From assembly GCF_022533585.1 (NCBI RefSeq), contig NZ_CP092827.1:3760001-3824000 (forward strand): a stretch of 64,000 nucleotides of DNA. Reading direction: 5' to 3'. Positions 30,474 to 39,041 of this stretch are shown here, in pieces. The position numbers and the translations under genes are program-made. This stretch comes from Pseudomonas sp. LS.1a. Its GTDB lineage: Bacteria > Pseudomonadota > Gammaproteobacteria > Pseudomonadales > Pseudomonadaceae. The stretch's first letter is position 1; each line of letters starts with the position of its first letter. The notes below the pieces were generated by a model. The model ran no database searches. It had not been told where the DNA came from and saw only the letters and a list, made by a program, of their open reading frames with translations.

Positions 30474-32033
30474 ATGATCAGTGCCGCTGTCGAGCCTCAC
30501 GTAGATTCATTCAACCCGGACAACCGCGAACCGCTCACCCCGGACTTCGCCGCGACAGGCAAGGCACCCGGCGCCCAGCGCCAGCACAACCGCAACAAGC
30601 GCAAGATATTGTTCGTGACCTCGGAAATCGCCGACCTGGTGAAGACCGGCGGCCTGGGCGACGTGTCCGCCGCCCTGCCCCGCGCCCTGGCGCACCTGCA
30701 CGATGTGCGGGTGCTGATCCCCGGCTACCGCCAGGTGATGGAAAGCGACAACCCCATCCATATCGTCGGTGAACTGGGCGGCCACGCCGCCCTGCCGCCG
30801 TGCAAGATCGGGCGCATGGACATGGCCGACGGCCTGGTCATCTATGTGCTGATCTGCCCCGAACTGTATCAGCGCGACGGCACCCCCTATGGCGCCAACA
30901 ACGGCCGCGACTGGCCCGACAACCACATCCGCTTCGCCCGCCTGGGCCTGGCCGCCGCCGAAATCGCCGCCGGCGAAGGCAGGATCCACTGGAAGCCCGA
31001 AGTGGTGCACGCCCACGACTGGCCCGCCGGCCTGGCGCCGGCCTACATGCACTGGCGCGGGCTGAGCACGCCCACCCTGTTCACCATCCACAACCTGGCC
31101 TACCAGGGCGTGTACAGCCGCGGCTGCAGCCCGGAGCTGGCAATCCCCGAACATGCCATGCAGCAGGAAGGCATGGAGTTCTACGGCAAGCTGTCGTTCC
31201 TCAAGGCCGGCCTGGCCTATTCCAGCCACATCACCACGGTCAGCGCCACCTATGCCCGGGAAATCACCACCCCGGAATTCGGCTGCGGCCTGGACGGCTT
31301 CCTCGCCAGCAAGGCGCAGCAAGGCCTGCTCGGCGGCATTCCCAACGGCATCGACGAAAGCTGGGACTCGGCTACCGACAAGCACCTGCAGCACAACTTC
31401 AGCATCAATGACTGGGAAGGCAAGGCGCGCAATGCCCAGGCAGTGCGCGAGCTTTTCAAACTGCAGCCCTCCGAAGGCCCACTGTTCGCCGTGGTTTCGC
31501 GCCTGGTCTACCAGAAAGGCCTGGACCTTACCCTCGGTGTCGCCGACTACATCGTCGAGCAAGGTGGGCAGATCGCGATCATCGGCCGTGGCGAGCCCGA
31601 AGAAGAACAGGCCATGCGCGAGCTGGCGCTACGCCACCCGGGCCGCATCGGCGTGCGCATCGGCTTCAACGAAACCGACGCCCGGCGCATGTTCGCCGGC
31701 AGCGACTTCCTGCTGATGCCGTCACGCTACGAGCCGTGTGGCCTCAGCCAGATGTACGCGCAGCGCTTCGGTTCGTTGCCGGTGGCGCGCAACACCGGCG
31801 GCCTGGCCGACACCATCGAGTCCGGTGTCACCGGTTTCCTGTTCAATGAGTCCACTGTCGAGAGCTATCGCCAGGCCCTCAGCCGCGCCTTCTATGTCTA
31901 TGGCAAGAAGGACCTGCTGAATGCCATGCGCTGCCTGTCGATGACCCAACCGTTCAACTGGTGCCAGGCCGTGGAACCCTACGCACGCCTGTACGAAGAC
32001 CTGGTCAAGCAGGCGCAGCACAGCCACTACTGA
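30474..32033 (+). CDS. glgA: Glycogen synthase (GT5)
   Basis: 519 residues. The nucleotide-sugar motif KTGGLGDV is at residues 57-64 instead of near residue 15 as in E. coli, so the protein carries a polar N-terminal extension of about 42 residues. No alternative ATG lies between, and GGAGAG precedes the one used. C-terminal MPSRYEPCGLSQMYAQRFGSLPV is the GT5 donor-binding loop with its catalytic Glu. It elongates alpha-1,4-glucan from ADP- or UDP-glucose. No glgC is in the window. It is the first gene of the plus-strand glucan/trehalose operon, 14 bases before treZ. Confidence 0.94.
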   Translation: MISAAVEPHVDSFNPDNREPLTPDFAATGKAPGAQRQHNRNKRKILFVTSEIADLVKTGGLGDVSAALPRALAHLHDVRVLIPGYRQVMESDNPIHIVGELGGHAALPPCKIGRMDMADGLVIYVLICPELYQRDGTPYGANNGRDWPDNHIRFARLGLAAAEIAAGEGRIHWKPEVVHAHDWPAGLAPAYMHWRGLSTPTLFTIHNLAYQGVYSRGCSPELAIPEHAMQQEGMEFYGKLSFLKAGLAYSSHITTVSATYAREITTPEFGCGLDGFLASKAQQGLLGGIPNGIDESWDSATDKHLQHNFSINDWEGKARNAQAVRELFKLQPSEGPLFAVVSRLVYQKGLDLTLGVADYIVEQGGQIAIIGRGEPEEEQAMRELALRHPGRIGVRIGFNETDARRMFAGSDFLLMPSRYEPCGLSQMYAQRFGSLPVARNTGGLADTIESGVTGFLFNESTVESYRQALSRAFYVYGKKDLLNAMRCLSMTQPFNWCQAVEPYARLYEDLVKQAQHSHY

Positions 32034-32047
32034 GCGGGGAGCAGAAG

Positions 32048-33790
32048 ATGCACAGGCATGGCGCACACCTGCTGGACGCCACGTCGGCGCGCTTCGCCCT
32101 CTGGGCCCCGGATGCGCGCAGCGTGAGCGTGGAACTGGAGCAACAGCCGGCCATCGAGCTGTTGCCCGATGATGATGGCTGGTACACCGGCGTGGCCCCG
32201 TGCCAGGCCGGTGACCGTTACCACTACCGTATCGACGGCGCACTGCAGGTGGCCGACCCGGCCTCGCGCTACCAGCCTGAGGGCGTACAGGGCCCAAGCC
32301 AGGTGGTGGATGTGGCCGGCTATGCCTGGCAATACCCCTGGCAAGGCCGGCCCTGGCACGAGGCGGTCATCCAGGAGCTGCATGTCGGCTTGCTCGACGG
32401 CTACGCCGGGGTCGCCCGGCAACTGCCTCGCCTGGCCGAGCTGGGCATCAGCGCCATCGAACTGATGCCGCTGGGGCAGTTCCCCGGCGAGCGCAACTGG
32501 GGCTACGACGGCGTGCTGCCCTATGCGCCGCAAAACACCTATGGCAGCCCAGAGCAATTGTGTGAGCTGGTCGACCAGGCCCATGGCCTGGGGCTGATGG
32601 TGCTGGTCGATGTGGTGTACAACCACTTCGGCCCCGACGGCAATTACCTGCACCGGTACGCCAGCCCGTTCTTCCGCGACGACCGGCAGACGCCTTGGGG
32701 CGCAGCCATCGACTTCCGTCGCCCGCAGGTGCGCGAGTACTTCATCCAGAATGCCCTGATGTGGCTGTGCGACTACCGCTTCGATGGCCTGCGCCTGGAC
32801 GCCGTGCACGCCATCGACCAGCCCGACTTCCTGATCGAGCTGGCACAAAGGGTACGCGCGGCAGTGGAACCGGGCCGCCAGGTGTGGCTGGTACTGGAGA
32901 ACGAGCACAACCAGGCCTTCCTGCTGGAACAAGGCTTCGACGCCCAGTGGAACGACGACGGCCACAATGCCCTGCACGTGCTGCTGACCGGCGAAACCGA
33001 AGGCTACTACGCCGACTACCAGCAGCGCCCCATCGACCAGTTGGCCCGCTGCCTTGGCGAAGGCTTCGTGTTCCAGGGCCAGGCCAACCGCCATGGCACG
33101 CCCCGCGGCGAGCCCAGCGGGCACCTGCCGCCCAGCGCCTTCGTGCTGTTCCTGCAGAACCACGACCAGGTCGGCAACCGCGCCCTCGGCGAGCGCCTGA
33201 CCCGCCTGTGCCCGCCGCCGGCGCTGCGGGCGGCCACCGGCCTGTTGCTGCTGGCGCCGATGATCCCGCTGCTGTTCATGGGCGACGAAGACGGCAGCTG
33301 CCGGCCGTTCCTGTTCTTCACTGACTTCCATGACCAGCTGGCTGATGCCGTGCGTGAAGGCCGGCGCGGCGAGTTCGCCCATTTCGCCGCTTTCGCCGAC
33401 CCCGAGCAGCGCCAACGCATCCCCGACCCCAACGCCGAACAGACCTTCGAGGCATCCCGCCCGCAGGCCTGGGAAGTGATCGCCGGCTGGCACGGCCTGT
33501 ACCAGCAGTTGCTCGACTTGCGCCGCCGCCATGTGATCCCCCACCTGCCAGGCAGCCGCGCGCTAGGTGCCGAGGTGCTCGGCGACAAGGCACTGACCGC
33601 ACGCTGGCGCCTGGGCGATGGCAACACCCTGCGCATTGACCTGAACCTGGACGCCAGCCCACAGGCGGTCGAGCTGCCCGCACCAGCCACCCGGCTGTTC
33701 GACAGCAGCGACGCCCGGCACCCCGATACTCATCTGGCCGCGTACAGCTGCGTGGTCAGCCTGCTTCCACCTGCCCAGGAGCGCCCATGA
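32048..33790 (+). CDS. treZ: Maltooligosyltrehalose trehalohydrolase
   Basis: 580 residues, GH13. The N-terminal carbohydrate-binding part starts RFALWAPDARSVSVELE. Catalytic motifs include VLVDVVYNHFGPDGNYL, FDGLRLDAVHAI (nucleophile Asp) and LVLENEHNQ (acid Glu). FLQNHDQVGNRALGERL is characteristic of TreZ. It releases trehalose from maltooligosyltrehalose made by TreY. Its stop overlaps the malQ start by four bases. Confidence 0.95.
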   Translation: MHRHGAHLLDATSARFALWAPDARSVSVELEQQPAIELLPDDDGWYTGVAPCQAGDRYHYRIDGALQVADPASRYQPEGVQGPSQVVDVAGYAWQYPWQGRPWHEAVIQELHVGLLDGYAGVARQLPRLAELGISAIELMPLGQFPGERNWGYDGVLPYAPQNTYGSPEQLCELVDQAHGLGLMVLVDVVYNHFGPDGNYLHRYASPFFRDDRQTPWGAAIDFRRPQVREYFIQNALMWLCDYRFDGLRLDAVHAIDQPDFLIELAQRVRAAVEPGRQVWLVLENEHNQAFLLEQGFDAQWNDDGHNALHVLLTGETEGYYADYQQRPIDQLARCLGEGFVFQGQANRHGTPRGEPSGHLPPSAFVLFLQNHDQVGNRALGERLTRLCPPPALRAATGLLLLAPMIPLLFMGDEDGSCRPFLFFTDFHDQLADAVREGRRGEFAHFAAFADPEQRQRIPDPNAEQTFEASRPQAWEVIAGWHGLYQQLLDLRRRHVIPHLPGSRALGAEVLGDKALTARWRLGDGNTLRIDLNLDASPQAVELPAPATRLFDSSDARHPDTHLAAYSCVVSLLPPAQERP

Positions 33791-35856
33791 GCGAAACCGC
33801 CCTGCACCGTCTGGCGACCCGCGTCGGACTGAGCCGCGACTGGATCGACGCCAACGCCCGGCCCCAGCGTGTCAGCGACGAGGTGCTGCGCAACATCCTT
33901 GCAGGCCTTGGCCACCCGGCCGCCGATGACGCCGCCATTGCCGCCAGCCTGCGCGCCGTCGACGCTGCCGAAGACAGTGAGCACCTGCCGCCGCTGCTGA
34001 CCGCCGACCTCGGCCAGCCACTGCCACTGGCGCGCTACTTCAGCGCCGCCAGCGTCGCGCACTGCACCCTCGAAGACCACGCCTCACTCACCCTATGCCT
34101 CGACGACCAGGCTCGCCTGCCTGGTGAACTGCCCATCGGCTACCACCAGGTGGAAATCGACAGCCGCCGCTTCACCGTGGCCGTGGCCCCGCCACGCTGC
34201 CACAGCCTTGAGGACCGTGTGCCGCAGCCGCCACCGCGCTGCTGGGGCCTGGCGGTGCAGCTGTACAGCTTGCGCCGCCCCGGCGATGGCGGCTACGGCG
34301 ACTGCCTGGCCCTGGAACAACTGGCCCGAGCGGCCGCCGAGCGCGGTGCCGATGCCCTGGCGATCAGCCCGATCCACGCCCTGTCGGCCATCGACCAGAC
34401 GCACTACAGCCCCTACTCGCCCTCCAGCCGCCTGCTGCTCAATACCCTGTACGCCAGCCCGGCCGCGCTGCTGGGCGAGCGGGCTGTGCGCGTGGCCATC
34501 GAAGCTTGCGGCCTGGAGCAACAGCTGGAGGACCTGGAACAAGCCCCGCTGGTCGACTGGCCGCGTGCCGCCAGTGCCCGCCTGCGCCTGCTCGAAGCCC
34601 TGTACCTGGGCTTCAGCCAGGGCGAGCACCCGCTGCGCACGGACTTCGACAGCTTCCGCGAAGCTGGTGGCCAGGCCCTGGAGCACCACTGCCGCTTCGA
34701 GGTGCTGCAGGCGCAGGCCGTAGAGCATGGCCTGGGCGCCGACTGGCGCAACTGGCCCAAGGCCTGGCACGACCCTTACCACCCGGAAGTGGAGGCCTTC
34801 GCCAAAGCCTACCCGGCCAAGGTCGAGTTCCATGCCTTCTGCCAATGGCTGACCGAACGAGGCCTGCAACGCGCCCAGGAAGCGGCACGCGGCAACGGCA
34901 TGGCGGTCGGCCTGATCGCTGACCTGGCGGTGGGCGCCGACGGTGCCGGCAGCCAGGCCTGGAGCCGCCAGGACGAGCTGCTGGCAGGCCTGAAAGTGGG
35001 CGCACCGCCTGACATCCTCAACCGTGCCGGCCAGGACTGGGGCATCTGCGCCTTCTCGCCCGAAGGCCTCAAACGTAACGGTTACCGCGCCTTCATCGAA
35101 ATGCTGCGAGCCAATCTCGCCCACGCCGGCGGCCTGCGCATCGACCATGTCATGGGCCTGCGCCGGTTGTGGCTGATACCGCAGGGGAGCAAGCCCAGCG
35201 AAGGTGCCTACCTCAACTATCCGCTGGACGACCTGCTGCGCCTGCTGGCGCTGGAGTCGGTGCGCCACCAGGCGATCATCCTCGGCGAAGACCTGGGCAC
35301 CGTGCCTGACGGCCTGCGCGAGCAACTGGCGGCCAAGGCCGTACTGGGCATGCGCGTGCTGCCCTTCGAGCAGACCCAGCCCGGCCATTTCAAGCCGATT
35401 CTCGACTGGCCGGACAACGCCCTGGCCACCACCGGCACCCACGATCTTGCGCCGCTGGCCGGCTGGCTGGAAAACCGCGACATCGACTGGAACCACCGCC
35501 TGCAACTGATCGACGCCGCGACCGAACTGCACTGGCGCCACGAACGGCAGAAGGAGCACGACGGCCTGCGCCGTACCCTGGAGGCCAACTACGGCTCGCT
35601 GCCGGACAACGACGCGCTGATCGATGCGGCCATCCGCTACGTCGGCCACACCCGCGCACCGTTGGTACTGGTGCCGCTGGAAGACCTGCTAGGCTGCGAC
35701 GAGCAACCCAATCTGCCGGGCACCACCGCCGGCCACCCCAACTGGCGCCGACGCTTTGCCCGGCCGGTACGTGAGCTGCTCGACGACGAAGACGCAGCAA
35801 GGCGCCTGGAACTGCTGGCCCAGGCCCGCGAACAGGCCTGGGAGCGTGACCGATGA
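33787..35856 (+). CDS. malQ: 4-alpha-glucanotransferase (amylomaltase, GH77)
   Basis: 689 residues. It contains GLAVQLYSLRRPGDGGYGDCLALEQL, GLIADLAVGAD, LRIDHVMGLRRLWLIP (nucleophile Asp) and IILGEDLGTVPDGLR (acid Glu), all MalQ signatures; TTGTHDLAPLAGW is the third acidic site. It disproportionates maltooligosaccharides, supplying longer chains for TreY and recycling short ones. It overlaps both neighbours by four bases, which indicates tight translational coupling with treZ and treY. Confidence 0.95.
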   Translation: MSETALHRLATRVGLSRDWIDANARPQRVSDEVLRNILAGLGHPAADDAAIAASLRAVDAAEDSEHLPPLLTADLGQPLPLARYFSAASVAHCTLEDHASLTLCLDDQARLPGELPIGYHQVEIDSRRFTVAVAPPRCHSLEDRVPQPPPRCWGLAVQLYSLRRPGDGGYGDCLALEQLARAAAERGADALAISPIHALSAIDQTHYSPYSPSSRLLLNTLYASPAALLGERAVRVAIEACGLEQQLEDLEQAPLVDWPRAASARLRLLEALYLGFSQGEHPLRTDFDSFREAGGQALEHHCRFEVLQAQAVEHGLGADWRNWPKAWHDPYHPEVEAFAKAYPAKVEFHAFCQWLTERGLQRAQEAARGNGMAVGLIADLAVGADGAGSQAWSRQDELLAGLKVGAPPDILNRAGQDWGICAFSPEGLKRNGYRAFIEMLRANLAHAGGLRIDHVMGLRRLWLIPQGSKPSEGAYLNYPLDDLLRLLALESVRHQAIILGEDLGTVPDGLREQLAAKAVLGMRVLPFEQTQPGHFKPILDWPDNALATTGTHDLAPLAGWLENRDIDWNHRLQLIDAATELHWRHERQKEHDGLRRTLEANYGSLPDNDALIDAAIRYVGHTRAPLVLVPLEDLLGCDEQPNLPGTTAGHPNWRRRFARPVRELLDDEDAARRLELLAQAREQAWERDR

Positions 35857-38627
35857 AAGCGCTGACCGCGACCCTGCGCCTGCAATTTCACAGTGACTTC
35901 ACCCTCGATCACGCGGTGCCGCTGGTGCCGTACTTCGCCCAGTTGGGCATCAGCCACCTGTATGCGTCGCCTATCCTCAAGGCCCGCGCCGGCTCACGCC
36001 ACGGCTACGATGTGGTCGACCCGACCTGCGTCAACCCCGAACTGGGCGGCGAGGCGGCGCTGCAACGGCTGGTCGCGGCCCTGCGCCAGCACGGCATGGG
36101 GCTGATCCTCGATACGGTGTCCAACCACATGGCCGTGGGCGGTGCCGACAACCCCTGGTGGCAGAGCCTGCTGGCCTGGGGCCGACGCAGCCCGTATGCG
36201 GAATTCTTCGACATCCAGTGGCACTCCAGCGACCCGCTGCTGGCCGGCCAGCTGCTGTTGCCGTTCCTCGCCAGCGACTATGGCGTGGCGCTGAAAAATG
36301 GCGAGATACCGCTTGAGTTCGACAAGCACCATGGGCAGCTGCAAATCGCCCATTACCAACACCGCTTCCCGATCTGCCCGGTCGACTATGGCTGGATTCT
36401 CGCCCTCAGCCCGGAACCGGCGCTCAAGGCCCTGGCCGAACGCTTCACTGCGTTGAACGCATCGGCCACGCCGCTGGCCGACGCCCTGCCGCTGCAAGCC
36501 GAACTGGCGCGCCTGGCAGGCGCAGGCGTCGACCTTGCGTCGGCCCTGGTGGCGTTCGACAGCCGTAGCGAGAATGGCTTCAAGCGCCTGCACCTGCTGC
36601 TGGAACGCCAGACCTACCGTCTGGCCAGCTGGCGCACCGCCGCCGACGACATCAATTGGCGGCGCTTCTTCGACATCAACGAACTGGGCGGTCTGCGGGT
36701 TGAACGCGCGGTGGTGTTCGAAGCCACCCACGCCAAGCTGTTCGAGCTGATCGAACGTGGCCTTGTGGACGGCCTGCGCATCGACCATATCGACGGCCTG
36801 GCCGACCCGCGCGGTTACTGCCGCAAGCTGCGCCGGCGGGTCGATGGCCTGCTGGCGCGGCGGCCGTTGCATGCAGCCCTGGAGCATTTCCCCATTTACG
36901 TGGAGAAGATCCTCGGCGCCAACGAGCACCTGCACCGCGACTGGCTTACCGATGGCACTACCGGCTATGAGTTCATGAACCAGGTCTCGCTGTTGCAGCA
37001 CGACCCGGCGGGTGAAGCAGCGCTGACCGAGCTGTGGGCCAATGCAAGCGAACGCCCGGACTTCCCCGAGGAGGTGCGCCAGGCTCGCCACCTGGTGCTC
37101 AATGCCAGCCTGGCCGGCGACTGCGAGTCGGTGGCCCAGGCGCTGTTGCAGGTAGCGCGCAACGACCTGATGACTCGCGACCTGACCCTGGGCGCTATCC
37201 GTCGCGCCTTGCAGGCGCTGGTGGCGCATTACCCGGTGTACCGCACCTACTTCAATGCCTGCGGGCGCCCGGCAGAAGACGAAGGGTTTTTCCAGCAGGC
37301 CCTGGCCAATGCCCGCCAGGACCTCGGCGAAGCCGACTGGCCGCTGCTTGAGCACCTTGAACAGTGGCTGGGCGGGCAAACCTGGCGCAACCTGCCAGCG
37401 GGCCGGGCACGCAAGCAACTGCGCCACGCCTGCGTGCGCTTCCAGCAACTGACCGCGCCCAGCGCCGCCAAGGCCGTGGAAGACACCGCCTTCTACCGCA
37501 GCGCACGGCTGCTGTCGCGCAACGACGTGGGCTTCGACGCCGAGCGCTTCAGCGCCCCGCTCGAACACTTCCACAACGAGGCCCAGCGACGCCTGCGCGA
37601 CTTCCCCGACAACCTGTTGGCCAGCGCCACCCATGACCACAAGCGCGGCGAAGACACCCGCGCGCGCCTGGCCGTGCTCAGTGAGCGCGGCCCGTGGCTG
37701 GCCAGCCGAATGGAACACTGGCGCGAACTGGCGACACCGTTGCGCATGCAACTGGACGACGGCCTGGCGCCCAGCCCCGGCGATGAGCTGATGCTGCTGC
37801 AGACCTTGCTGGGCAGCTGGCCACTGGACCTCGACCTGCACGAGGACAACGCCCTGCGCCAGTACGCCGAACGCATTCGCCAGTGGCAGCAGAAGGCCCT
37901 GCGCGAGGCCAAGCTGCGCAGCAGCTGGAGCGCGCCGAACGAGGCCTACGAAGGCGCCTGCGCCCGCTACATCGACGGCCTGCTGCTGGACAGCGAGAAC
38001 CAGCAGCTGCGCAAATCCCTGGCCGATGCCGCATACCTGCTGGCCTGCCCCGGTGCCCTCAACGGCCTGGTCCAGGCCCTGCTGCGCATGACCACGCCGG
38101 GCGTACCTGACCTGTACCAGGGCACCGAATACTGGGACTTCAGCCTGGTCGACCCGGACAACCGCCGCGCCGTGGACTACGCTTGCAGGCGTCGCACCCT
38201 GGACGATGCAACACCTGTGGCCGAACTGCTGGCGCACTGGCGCGACGGCCGCCTCAAACAGGCGCTGATCGCCCGGGTGCTGGACTGCCGCCAGGCCCAC
38301 GCCGAGTTGTTCCGCCGGGGTGCCTACCTGCCGCTGAGCGTGCACGGCCGGCATGCCGACAAGGTGGTGGCCTTTGCCCGCCTGGGCGAAGGCGAGCGAG
38401 CCGTCATCATCGCGCCACGCCTGGCCAGTACCCTGCTGGCGGGTGCACCGATACCCCTGATCCCGGCACAGAACTGGGACGATACCCGAGTAAGCCTGCC
38501 GTTTGCCTTGTCGCCTGCCAACTCGACGGGACTTTTCCCCAGTGCTGCGGTCAGCTCTTCCAGGGAGCTGCTGTTGAGCGCCGTGCTGGCGGAGTTTCCG
38601 GTCAACCTGCTGATACAACAATCTTGA
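35853..38627 (+). CDS. treY: Maltooligosyltrehalose synthase
   Basis: 924 residues, longer than the 720-780 of many TreY enzymes. N-terminal TLRLQFHSDFTLDHAVPLVPYFAQLGISHLYASPIL is the TreY opening; GLRIDHIDGLADPRGY carries the catalytic Asp; LLASATHDHKRGEDTRARL and TTPGVPDLYQGTEYWDFSLVDPDNRR are C-terminal TreY hallmarks. It converts the reducing-end alpha-1,4 bond of a glucan to alpha,alpha-1,1, making maltooligosyltrehalose for TreZ. It is the last enzyme gene before the small DUF2934 gene, with a 14-base gap. Confidence 0.95.
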   Translation: MKALTATLRLQFHSDFTLDHAVPLVPYFAQLGISHLYASPILKARAGSRHGYDVVDPTCVNPELGGEAALQRLVAALRQHGMGLILDTVSNHMAVGGADNPWWQSLLAWGRRSPYAEFFDIQWHSSDPLLAGQLLLPFLASDYGVALKNGEIPLEFDKHHGQLQIAHYQHRFPICPVDYGWILALSPEPALKALAERFTALNASATPLADALPLQAELARLAGAGVDLASALVAFDSRSENGFKRLHLLLERQTYRLASWRTAADDINWRRFFDINELGGLRVERAVVFEATHAKLFELIERGLVDGLRIDHIDGLADPRGYCRKLRRRVDGLLARRPLHAALEHFPIYVEKILGANEHLHRDWLTDGTTGYEFMNQVSLLQHDPAGEAALTELWANASERPDFPEEVRQARHLVLNASLAGDCESVAQALLQVARNDLMTRDLTLGAIRRALQALVAHYPVYRTYFNACGRPAEDEGFFQQALANARQDLGEADWPLLEHLEQWLGGQTWRNLPAGRARKQLRHACVRFQQLTAPSAAKAVEDTAFYRSARLLSRNDVGFDAERFSAPLEHFHNEAQRRLRDFPDNLLASATHDHKRGEDTRARLAVLSERGPWLASRMEHWRELATPLRMQLDDGLAPSPGDELMLLQTLLGSWPLDLDLHEDNALRQYAERIRQWQQKALREAKLRSSWSAPNEAYEGACARYIDGLLLDSENQQLRKSLADAAYLLACPGALNGLVQALLRMTTPGVPDLYQGTEYWDFSLVDPDNRRAVDYACRRRTLDDATPVAELLAHWRDGRLKQALIARVLDCRQAHAELFRRGAYLPLSVHGRHADKVVAFARLGEGERAVIIAPRLASTLLAGAPIPLIPAQNWDDTRVSLPFALSPANSTGLFPSAAVSSSRELLLSAVLAEFPVNLLIQQS

Positions 38628-38641
38628 GCATCAGGAGCGTC

Positions 38642-38890
38642 ATGATGAGTGTTGATGAAAAACGTATCCGCGAATTTGCCTACCAGATCTGGGAATCCGA
38701 GGGTAAGCCTGCCGGCCAGGAAGACCGCCATTGGGACATGGCCCGCAAGCTGGCCGAAGCCGAGGCACTGGCCCCCAAGGCGGCGCCGCGCAAGCGGGCG
38801 CCGGCCAAGCCCAAGGTAGCGGCTGAGCCGGTTGAGAAAGCCGTAGCGGTGAAGAAGCCCCGGGCGGTGAAAAAGCCGGCTGCCGGTTAA
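38642..38890 (+). CDS. DUF2934 small protein
   Basis: 82 residues with an AGGAGC ribosome site. The first half, DEKRIREFAYQIWESEGKPAGQEDRHWDMARKLAE, is the DUF2934 domain, often found next to glg/tre genes in pseudomonads and rhizobia. The second half is Lys/Ala/Pro-rich (APRKRAPAKPKVA, then KKPRAVKKPAAG), resembling a histone-H1-like tail that could bind nucleic acid. The function is unknown. Confidence 0.85.
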   Translation: MMSVDEKRIREFAYQIWESEGKPAGQEDRHWDMARKLAEAEALAPKAAPRKRAPAKPKVAAEPVEKAVAVKKPRAVKKPAAG

Positions 38891-38896
38891 GCCTGT

Positions 38897-38994
38897 ACCG
38901 GCCTCTTCGCGGGCTTGCCCACTCCCACAGGTAGGCGCCAGGCCTGAGTGTGGCGCCGTACCTGTGGGAGCGGGCAAGCCCGCGAAGAGGCCGG
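38897..38994. repeat. REP pair, variant family (core GGGCTTGCCC)
   Basis: Inverted units keep the CTCCCACAGG flanks, but the core is GCGGGCTTGCCCAC / GCGGGCAAGCCCGC instead of GGGTAAACCC. It lies inside the probable operon between the DUF2934 gene and glgX. Confidence 0.88.
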
Positions 38995-39041
38995 TGCAGG
39001 ACTGCACAGCTCCCCCTCCACCACGGCCATAGAGGACCGCC

